The translations under genes were made by a program, and so were the position numbers. From Syntrophobacterales bacterium (GTDB taxonomy: Bacteria > Desulfobacterota > Desulfobaccia > Desulfobaccales > 0-14-0-80-60-11), in the NCBI GenBank assembly GCA_020060385.1, contig JAGVAH010000121.1, positions 1 to 37,024 of the forward strand: DNA of 37,024 nucleotides, in the 5' to 3' direction. This document shows positions 31,543-37,024 of this stretch, in pieces. Numbering within the stretch: the stretch's first letter is position 1; every line of letters starts with the position of its first letter. The notes under the pieces were generated by a model. That model was not told where the DNA came from and did no database searches. It saw nothing but the letters and a program-made list of their open reading frames with translations.

Positions 31543-31573
31543 GGGGCGTGATTTATCACGCCCCTTGCTTTTT
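31543..31573 (+). terminator. Rho-independent terminator of the dcw cluster
   Basis: GGGGCGTGA (31543-31551), loop TTTA, TCACGCCCC (31556-31564), then TTGCTTTTT. A clear end of transcription for ftsZ. Confidence 0.9.
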
Positions 31574-31671
31574 CAAGTATAATCATTAAGTTAAAACAAG
31601 CCTCATTTGCGTGGCTCCATTTGGCAGCCCCAGGGTTTAGCTTGCCCCAGGCCAGCCCGGGAGTCTGTGTC

Positions 31672-31807
31672 ATACCAAGTTGCCATCAAAGAAGTAATTT
31701 TTCGCTGTCATTCTGAACGGAGCGCAGCGGAGTGAAGAATCTCGTATTTTGAGATTCTTCGCTGCGCTCAGAATGACAAAATTACTCGTTTGACCGCAAC
31801 TTGGTAT
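31672..31807. repeat. MITE-like element with ATACCAAGTTG ends
   Basis: 136 bp. Ends ATACCAAGTTG (31672-31682) and CAACTTGGTAT (31797-31807) are perfect inverted repeats, extended imperfectly to about 30 bases. The inside is a second palindrome of the GTCATTCTGA...GAAGAATCTC family, also seen at 7362 and 35785. No ORF. Confidence 0.85.
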
Positions 31808-31926
31808 AAAAGGCCCCCATGCAAATGGTTGGGCAAAATAGAGGTCCGTGGCATAATTAATCATGGAAAAATGGGGGCGGCTGCCCACCGGCGCTTTTTG
31901 GTGCGCAAATGGCAAGGATATCTTTT

Positions 31927-31932
31927 TATAAT
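31927..31932 (+). promoter_or_regulatory. TATAAT box seven bases before the radical SAM start
   Basis: A perfect TATAAT places +1 on the A of ATG 31939, and no ribosome site precedes that ATG. No clear -35 was found. Confidence 0.35.
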
Positions 31933-31938
31933 TAATTC

Positions 31939-33687
31939 ATGTCCGCTAAGATCAAAGCCCGCCTGAAAAAGCTTCTGGCCGCCGAGAAAGGCGCAATTGT
32001 GCGGGAGTGGGGCCCGCGCTGGCCCGTGGCCCTGGTTTACCCCCACATCTATCCCGTGGCCATGGGCAACCTGGGCTTCCAGGTGATCTACCACCTGCTC
32101 AATTCCCAGCCCGGACTGGTCTGCGAGCGGGCCTTCCTGCCCGGGCCCCGGGAGTGGGAGGAGCACCGCCGCACCGGCACCCCGGTTTTGACCCTGGAAT
32201 CCCAGCGGCCCCTCAACGATTTTGGGGCGGTGGCCTTTTCCATCTCCTTTGAGGGCGACTACCCCCAGGTCCTGCAAATCCTGGAGGCCGCTCAGATTCC
32301 CTTGCTGGCCGCGGCCCGGGGACCCGGCGCCCCCCTGGTCCTGGCCGGGGGGGTGGCCACCTTCCTCAATCCCGAACCCCTGGCCCCCTTTGTGGACGCC
32401 TTTTTCCTGGGGGAGGGGGAGGCGGGCGCGGTCCCCTTTTTCCAGTTTCTGGCGGAGGCCGGGGGCGCCCGGGACCGGCACGTCATTCTCCGGGAACTGG
32501 CCCAAACCATCCCCGGAGTCTATGTCCCCCATGGTTACCAACCCCATTACGCCTCTGACGGCACCCTGGCCGCGTTTACGGCGGAGCCCGGTTTTCCTCC
32601 CCGGGTGCGGCCGCCCCATCTCCCGGAACTGGCCCCCTACCCCACCCACAGCCATCTCCTGGCCCCCCAGAGCGAATGGGGGGAGATGTTCCTGGTGGAG
32701 ACCGGCCGGGGCTGCTCCCGGGGCTGCCGTTTCTGCGCCGCGGGTTTTGTCTACCGCCCGCCCCGGGAGAGGCCCGGGGCCTCCTTAATCCCCCAAATCC
32801 TGGAGGGCCTGCGGCAATCCCGGAAAGTGGGCCTGGTAGGCACGGCGGTCTCCGACCACCCCGAAATCAAGGAACTCTGCCGCCAGGTCCTGGACGCCGG
32901 GGGGAATTTGGGCATCAGTTCCCTCCGGGCCGACTCCGTGGATGAAGAGCTTTTCCGGCTGCTGGCCGCCGGCGGGGTGCGCACCCTGGCCCTGGCCCCG
33001 GACGCGGGCAGCGAGCGCCTGCGCCGGGTCCTGAACAAGGGACTCACCCAGGAAGACCTGGCCCGGGCGGCCATCGCCATGAACGCCGCGGGCATCCCCC
33101 AAATGCGCCTCTATTTCATGGTGGGCCTGCCCACTGAGACCCTGGAGGACGTGGAGGAGATTCCCCGCCTGGTGAAATACCTGGAGCACCGGGTGGTCAA
33201 GGAGAGCCGGGGAAAAAGGCGGCTGGGCCAGATCACCCTCAGCCTCTCCTCCTTTGTGCCCAAACCTTTCACCCCTTTTCAATGGGCTCCATTCCTGGAA
33301 GTGGGGGAATTGAAAAAGCGTCTGAAACTGGTGCGCCAGGGGGTCCAAGGGGTCAAAGAGGTGCGGGTGCACACCGACCTCCCCAAGTGGGCCTATATCC
33401 AGGCCCTGCTGTCCCGGGGGGACCGGCGGGTGGGGGACCTGCTCCTGGCCGCGCACCGGCAGGGCTGGACCCGGGCCTTCCGGGAGAGCCCCGTCAACCC
33501 GGACTTCTTCACCTTGAGGAAGCGCCGCGCCAATGAACTCTTCCCCTGGGACTTCATCGACCACGGCCTGCAAAAGGACTACCTCTGGGATGAATATCAG
33601 CGGGCCTTGGAGGAAAAGGAGACGCCGCCCTGCCTCCCCCAGGTCTGCAGCCGCTGCGGGGTCTGCGAGGAAGTTGGCAAAGAATAG
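31939..33687 (+). CDS. Radical SAM protein with N-terminal B12-binding-like region
   Basis: 582 aa. The N-terminal 210 residues resemble a B12-binding-like Rossmann domain (VALVYPHIYPVAMGNLGFQ; LAGGVATFLNPEPLAPFVDAF). The radical SAM cluster is C259-x3-C263-x2-C266 (RGCSRGCRFCAAG), followed by a partial TIM barrel with GISSLRADSVDEEL, LALAPDAGSERLR and YFMVGLPTET. The C-terminus adds CSRCGVC, a C-x2-C-x2-C that could hold a second Fe-S cluster. The pattern fits the TIGR03960-like group of uncharacterised radical SAM proteins near B12-type enzymes. Substrate unknown. ATG at 31939 has no Shine-Dalgarno. It is separated from ftsZ by a terminator and a MITE. Confidence 0.9.
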   Translation: MSAKIKARLKKLLAAEKGAIVREWGPRWPVALVYPHIYPVAMGNLGFQVIYHLLNSQPGLVCERAFLPGPREWEEHRRTGTPVLTLESQRPLNDFGAVAFSISFEGDYPQVLQILEAAQIPLLAAARGPGAPLVLAGGVATFLNPEPLAPFVDAFFLGEGEAGAVPFFQFLAEAGGARDRHVILRELAQTIPGVYVPHGYQPHYASDGTLAAFTAEPGFPPRVRPPHLPELAPYPTHSHLLAPQSEWGEMFLVETGRGCSRGCRFCAAGFVYRPPRERPGASLIPQILEGLRQSRKVGLVGTAVSDHPEIKELCRQVLDAGGNLGISSLRADSVDEELFRLLAAGGVRTLALAPDAGSERLRRVLNKGLTQEDLARAAIAMNAAGIPQMRLYFMVGLPTETLEDVEEIPRLVKYLEHRVVKESRGKRRLGQITLSLSSFVPKPFTPFQWAPFLEVGELKKRLKLVRQGVQGVKEVRVHTDLPKWAYIQALLSRGDRRVGDLLLAAHRQGWTRAFRESPVNPDFFTLRKRRANELFPWDFIDHGLQKDYLWDEYQRALEEKETPPCLPQVCSRCGVCEEVGKE

Positions 33688-33695
33688 GGACCGGT

Positions 33696-34115
33696 ATGAG
33701 GACAATAGCGTTCCTGGTCTTGGTGATAGCGTTAACGGTAGGGGCTGCCCAGGCCGTCACACTCACAGTAACCGTGAGCAATAGTGACAGCGACCAGGGT
33801 TGCCTCGCGGTGGCCCTATACAACCTGGAAACCAGGAAAGATTTCGGGTCGGGCCGTGGTTATTATCAGGGCCAAAAGGCCAAAATCACCAATGGCAACG
33901 CCAGGGTAATTTTTGCAGATATTCCTGAGGGAACCTATGCTGTCGCGGCCTTCCACGATGTGGACTGCAGCGGCAATCTCAAAAAGAACTTTTGGGGCAT
34001 CCCCCAGGAGATGTACGGCTTTTCCAATAACTACGGCAAACGTCCGGATTTCGAGCTGGCCAGTTTTCCGGTGACCGGAGACAAGGAAATCGCCATCCGC
34101 CTGCAATGGTATTAA
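33696..34115 (+). CDS. DUF2141 family secreted protein
   Basis: 139 aa. Signal peptide (residues about 1-20, cleavage likely after GAAQA), then a beta-sandwich-like domain: LTVTVSNSDSDQGCLAVALYN, IFADIPEGTYAVAAFHDVD, NFWGIPQEMYGFSNNYG, which is the DUF2141 (PF09912) signature. Periplasmic or exported; function is not established. It starts nine bases after the radical SAM stop, with AGGGACC upstream, so it may be cotranscribed. Confidence 0.85.
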   Translation: MRTIAFLVLVIALTVGAAQAVTLTVTVSNSDSDQGCLAVALYNLETRKDFGSGRGYYQGQKAKITNGNARVIFADIPEGTYAVAAFHDVDCSGNLKKNFWGIPQEMYGFSNNYGKRPDFELASFPVTGDKEIAIRLQWY

Positions 34116-34193
34116 CAGGATTTTTGGGGGCGAAGAGTTCGCTGTCACCAATAAACCACAATTTATTTTTTGAATATCTTAAGGATCTTAACC

Positions 34194-34934
34194 ATGAAAC
34201 TCCTTAGCTGGAAAGTATGGCTGGGCCTCTCCCTGGTCTGGGCGTCCGCCATGTTCTACGGCATCCATTACTTCCTTTTCAGAGACGTAAATTATATGCT
34301 CCGGCTGTTTTTTGCCCAATTGGGTTTTTTACCCATCAACGTGCTCATCGTCACCATCATCATCAACCAGCTCCTGGGCGTCCATGCCAAAAGGGCCAAG
34401 CTGGCCAAACTGAACATGGTCATCGGCGCCTTCTTCAGCGAAGTGGGCCAGGACCTGCTCAAGTCCCTCTCTTCCTTTGCCACCGGCCCGGACCATTTTT
34501 CCAGCTTAATCAAGAACATCGACCAATGGCCGGACGAAGGCTTCGCCAGTTTCCGCAAAGCCCTCCCCGGGTATGATTTCGACCTCCGCCTCGAGGAGGT
34601 CAAATTGGAGTTTCTCCAATCCTTCCTGGCGGACAAGCGGGATTTTCTCCTGCGCCTCCTGGAAAACCCCAACTTGCTGGAACACGACGCCTTCTCCAAC
34701 CTCCTGCTGGCTGTCTTTCACCTGGCCGAGGAACTGGCCAAGCGGGAGGAACTGCAGCATCTATCCCCCGGGGACCAGGAGCACCTGAGCGGGGACCTCC
34801 AGAGAGTCTTTCTGCTGCTGATCGGCGCCTGGCTGGATTACATGCAACACCTGAAGAACCACTACCCTTACCTCTTCTCCCTGGCGGTGCGCACCAACCC
34901 CTTCGACCCCCAGGCCACGGTGGAGATTCAGTGA
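34194..34934 (+). CDS. Two-helix membrane protein of unknown function
   Basis: 246 aa from ATG at 34194 with AAGGAT upstream; a TTG 24 bases earlier is in frame but lacks a site. Two N-terminal membrane helices (about 7-25 and 34-58, the second FLPINVLIVTIIINQLL) are followed by a long, mostly helical cytoplasmic domain rich in Leu, Glu and Lys, including ELAKREELQHLSPGDQEHL. No catalytic motif is recognised. It follows the DUF2141 gene by 78 bases on the same strand. It may be a scaffold or sensor, but nothing visible shows what it binds. Confidence 0.78.
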   Translation: MKLLSWKVWLGLSLVWASAMFYGIHYFLFRDVNYMLRLFFAQLGFLPINVLIVTIIINQLLGVHAKRAKLAKLNMVIGAFFSEVGQDLLKSLSSFATGPDHFSSLIKNIDQWPDEGFASFRKALPGYDFDLRLEEVKLEFLQSFLADKRDFLLRLLENPNLLEHDAFSNLLLAVFHLAEELAKREELQHLSPGDQEHLSGDLQRVFLLLIGAWLDYMQHLKNHYPYLFSLAVRTNPFDPQATVEIQ

Positions 34935-34979
34935 AGGAGGGAGGAGAGGTTTGGGGGGGAGGGGGCTAAGGGGCAGTAT

Positions 34980-35001
34980 CCGCAGGCTTTCCAGCCTGCG
35001 G
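34980..35001. repeat. CAGGCTTTCCAGCCTG palindrome, copy 2
   Basis: CCGCAGGCT-ttcc-AGCCTGCGG, between GGGGGAGGGGGC and CCCTCTCCCCC tracts that also pair loosely. Confidence 0.8.
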
Positions 35002-35060
35002 ACCTTTACCCTCTCCCCCACACCCCCTCCCCCAATCCCATATATTTGGTAAAATTGGTG

Positions 35061-35082
35061 GCACAGGCTTTCCAGCCTGTGC
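35061..35082. repeat. CAGGCTTTCCAGCCTG palindrome, copy 3
   Basis: GCACAGGCT-ttcc-AGCCTGTGC, identical to copy 1. It ends 12 bases before the ATG of the cyclodeaminase gene, and the GGAAAAG after it is the only ribosome site candidate there. Confidence 0.8.
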
Positions 35083-35094
35083 TGGAAAAGACAT

Positions 35095-35688
35095 ATGACC
35101 TCATCGTTTTTAGACCAACTCGCCCAACCCCGGCCCGATCCCGGGGGCGGGGCTGCGGCTGCGTATGGCGGCATGGTGGCCCTGGCGCTGCTGGAAAAGG
35201 TGGTGCAACTGGAGGCCCAGAGGCCCGGGAACCAGGGGCAGCGTCAGGATTGGGAAGAAAAGTTGGCGCAGATCAAGCAGTTGACCGCGGACCTGGACCG
35301 CCTCCGGGAGGAGGACGTTAAGGCTTACGCCCGGATGGTGCAAGTGCGGGCCTCCGGCTCCCGGGACCGGGACTGGCAGGAGGCCGTGGAGTACGCCCTG
35401 GCAGTGCCCCGGGAGATCATGGCCCGGGCTGCAGAAGCCCTGGCCCTGGTGGCCTGGGTGGGCGGGCGCTGCCAAAGACATCTGGTCTCCGACCTCCAGG
35501 TGGCCCGGGAGTTTCTGGGGGCCACATTACAAGGAGCGTATCATATCGCCCGGGCCAATCTGCCCTTAGTGGTTGATGCAGCCCAGCGTCAGGAGTTCTC
35601 CCGGCAACTGGCGGAGGCTGAGACCCAGGGCCGCCAGGCCTTCCAGGAGGCCGGGGCTGTCCTGGCAGCCCGGGGATTGGTCAAATAA
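35095..35688 (+). CDS. Cyclodeaminase/cyclohydrolase family protein (FTCD-CD/FchA-like)
   Basis: 197 aa, all-helical. The signature is PRPDPGGGAAAAYGG near residues 12-26; further helices LREEDVKAYARMVQVR and VPREIMARAAEALALV match the formimidoyl-H4folate cyclodeaminase fold. Members either release ammonia from formimino-H4folate or act as methenyl-H4folate cyclohydrolase in acetogenic pathways. The next gene is a methyl-H4folate methyltransferase-like protein, so a C1-folate role is favoured. Its leader is partly made of a palindromic repeat. Confidence 0.88.
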   Translation: MTSSFLDQLAQPRPDPGGGAAAAYGGMVALALLEKVVQLEAQRPGNQGQRQDWEEKLAQIKQLTADLDRLREEDVKAYARMVQVRASGSRDRDWQEAVEYALAVPREIMARAAEALALVAWVGGRCQRHLVSDLQVAREFLGATLQGAYHIARANLPLVVDAAQRQEFSRQLAEAETQGRQAFQEAGAVLAARGLVK

Positions 35689-35732
35689 AAGCACAGATGG
35701 AGTCGAAGAGGGGAAAACCCCCTTCCTCGCCT

Positions 35733-35779
35733 CAAGCCCCCTAACCATCCCCCAATATGGGATTGGGGGAGGGGGCTTG
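35733..35779. repeat. GC-rich inverted repeat (CAAGCCCCC...GGGGGCTTG)
   Basis: Left arm CAAGCCCCCTAACCATCCCC and right arm GGGGGAGGGGGCTTG pair with a small insertion. Related G/C tracts lie at 34950-35030 and 35917-35965. Confidence 0.6.
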
Positions 35780-35784
35780 GGAGC

Positions 35785-35915
35785 ATAAGCGCTAACCTAG
35801 GGTTTTTTGTCATTCTGAGCGCAACGAAGAATCTCGCATTTTCTTGAAAAGAGAGGGATTCTTCACTCCGCTTCGCTCCGTTGAGAATGACAAATATTCT
35901 TAAGTTAGCGCCTAT
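35785..35915. repeat. MITE-like element with AGCGCTAAC-type ends
   Basis: 131 bp. Ends ATAAGCGCTAAC (35785-35796) and GTTAGCGCCTAT (35904-35915) are inverted with one mismatch. The inside is the GTCATTCTGAGC...GAGAATGAC palindrome also seen at 31700 and 7362, but here with different outer ends. No ORF. The 300-bp gap 35689-35988 otherwise holds only G/C-rich tracts. Confidence 0.85.
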
Positions 35916-35988
35916 GGGGCTTAGGGGAGGGGGCAGGGGCCTGTGGCCCTTGGCCCTCTCCCCCAAAATCTCTTCCCAAAGGTGCACC

Positions 35989-36750
35989 ATGATCCTGGCC
36001 GCGGATAATTTGCAGATTTTCAACCCGGTGGTAGCCAAGGCCTTGGAGGCAAAAGACCCCCGGCCCCTCCAGGAATTGGCCCGGCGCTGCCGGGAGGCCG
36101 GGGCCGCCATATTGGACCTCAATCCCGGTTTCTTGAGCAAGCGCCAGGAAGACCGCCTGGCCTTTATGGTGGACGCGGTGCAGGAGGCAGTGGACCTGCC
36201 CCTGATCCTAGACAGCCCCAAGGCCAACATCCTGGCCAAGGGGCTGGCCGCCTGCCGGGGCAAACCCATCCTCAACGCCCTGACCCTGGAGCCCGAAAAA
36301 CTCGGGGAGATTTTGCCCCTGGCCGCGGCCCACCGGACCGATTTGGTGCTGCTGCTCCTGGACGAACGCTCCTTTCCGGCCCCCACCCTGGAAGGCAAGA
36401 TCGCCCTGGCCGTGGAGCTGCGGGAGCAGGCCCTGGCCGCGGGGATGTCTCCGGAGCAATTGATTTACGATCCAGTGCTCCCCAACCTCAGTTGGCCCGA
36501 CGCCTGGGAACAGGCCCGGGAGTGCATCAAGACCGTGCGCCTGTTGGCCGCGGGCGCGATCTTCCCCGAACCCGCGCGCACCATGGCGGGCCTCTCCAAT
36601 CTCCGGAGCCACCTGCGCCGGGTCTACCCCCTGGAGGTGGAGTTGACCTGCCTGGGGATGCTGGCGGGCGCAGGCCTCTCCATCACCCTGGCGGACCTGC
36701 TGCAGCCGGGGTTCAAGGAAGGGTCCAAGCTTATTCGGGAATTATGTTGA
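35989..36750 (+). CDS. Methyltetrahydrofolate methyltransferase-like (pterin-binding, AcsE/MtgA-type)
   Basis: 253 aa from ATG at 35989, with AAAGGTG upstream; the frame extends upstream only through repeat DNA. TIM barrel of the pterin-binding family: KALEAKDPRPLQELARRC, AAILDLNPG, LPLILDSPKANILAKGL, KPILNALTLE, YDPVLPNLSWP and MAGLSNLRS. These match AcsE-type methyltransferases (LDLN, LDS, Asn in the barrel, GLSN), which move the methyl of methyl-H4folate to a corrinoid protein in the Wood-Ljungdahl pathway. The usual N-terminal GERIN is replaced by AADNLQ, so activity or substrate may differ. Dihydropteroate synthase is less likely. Confidence 0.82.
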   Translation: MILAADNLQIFNPVVAKALEAKDPRPLQELARRCREAGAAILDLNPGFLSKRQEDRLAFMVDAVQEAVDLPLILDSPKANILAKGLAACRGKPILNALTLEPEKLGEILPLAAAHRTDLVLLLLDERSFPAPTLEGKIALAVELREQALAAGMSPEQLIYDPVLPNLSWPDAWEQARECIKTVRLLAAGAIFPEPARTMAGLSNLRSHLRRVYPLEVELTCLGMLAGAGLSITLADLLQPGFKEGSKLIRELC

Positions 36751-36880
36751 TTATTTTAGCTGGCAAGGGGTTAGTGAGGGAGTATGAGGTCCAGAGGCGA
36801 GAAGCCGGTGCCATTAACTATTGGCCTCCACTCTCAGATGCTTGATAACCGCCATGACCTTGAAAAATGGTGTTTTACTC

Positions 36881-36944
36881 CCCCCTTTGACAAAGGGGGG
36901 CTACGGGGGATTTTAATTGACCTTCTGAAATCCCCCTAAATCCC
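36881..36944. repeat. CCCCCTTTG inverted repeat, truncated copy
   Basis: Left arm CCCCCTTTGACAAAGGGGGG is complete, but the right arm stops at AAATCCCCCTAAATCCC; the expected CCTTTGTCAAAGGGGG is missing. AGCAGTGTCCGGTTAGGAAC follows instead. Confidence 0.75.
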
Positions 36945-37024
36945 AGCAGTGTCCGGTTAGGAACTTGCATATGATGACCAGTAAGTGTCATCGAAAAAAT
37001 TTCACCCGGAGGCGATTTTTTTTC
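36945..37024. mobile_element. Possible left end of an insertion sequence
   Basis: AGCAGTGTCCGGTTAGG begins exactly where the palindrome is cut. CAGTGTCC-type starts are common at IS ends. No transposase is seen within the 80 bases left in the window. Confidence 0.4.

Larger units (their letters stand above)
36751..37024 (+). other. Right-edge region without a visible gene
   Basis: 274 bp. It holds a truncated palindrome (36881-36944) followed by an IS-end-like sequence. No complete ORF could be supported; a gene may begin beyond the window. Confidence 0.5.

Overview
The window is GC-rich bacterial chromosome. It carries a nearly complete division and cell-wall (dcw) cluster, an Aquifex-type aconitase, a DksA-like factor beside a sigma-70 gene, and a tetrahydrofolate C1 pair (cyclodeaminase/cyclohydrolase plus a methyl-H4folate methyltransferase-like protein). 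This mix, the Gram-negative lipoprotein-type efflux fragment and the diaminopimelate-type MurE point to an anaerobic Desulfobacterota (old Deltaproteobacteria) lineage, perhaps near Desulfobacca. That placement is inferred from gene content, not from a search.

Left part (1-11.2 kb): the 3' end of an RND-type outer-membrane efflux gene; a small secreted protein; a minus-strand rpoD-dksA pair with a near-consensus promoter; a divergent OB-fold/HD-domain nuclease-like gene; a universal stress protein; an STAS/SpoIIAA-like protein; aconitase; a three-domain AMP-ligase/ACP/acyltransferase; and a glycerophosphodiester phosphodiesterase. Spacers here are rich in palindromic repeats, and two of these repeats supply the stop codons of neighbouring genes.

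Middle part (11.4-31.6 kb): a one-domain EamA protein, ruvX, then mraZ-rsmH-ftsL-ftsI-murE-murF-mraY-murD-ftsW-murG-murC-ftsQ-ftsA-ftsZ on the plus strand, closed by a clear terminator. A TTGACA/TATTTT promoter and four MraZ boxes at a 10-bp period precede mraZ. murB and ddl are not between murC and ftsQ. The cluster is interrupted twice. Between mraY and murD lies a 665-bp repeat block with a 258-bp tandem period and a tiny ORF copying the last MraY helix. Between murG and murC lies a 598-bp element with perfect 46-bp terminal inverted repeats around a DUF559 nuclease-like gene, followed by an AT-rich orphan gene.

Right part (31.7-37 kb): a radical SAM protein, a DUF2141 secreted protein, an unknown two-helix membrane protein, the C1-folate pair, and several MITE-like palindromes. 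At the right edge a known palindrome stops abruptly next to a sequence that looks like an insertion-sequence end.

The dcw genes act together: Mur enzymes and MraY/MurG build lipid II, FtsW/FtsI polymerise and crosslink it at the septum, and FtsL/Q/A/Z assemble the divisome. The most unusual items are the DUF559 terminal-inverted-repeat element, the MraY-tail microprotein in the tandem repeat, and the nested palindromes that share one core with different outer arms.
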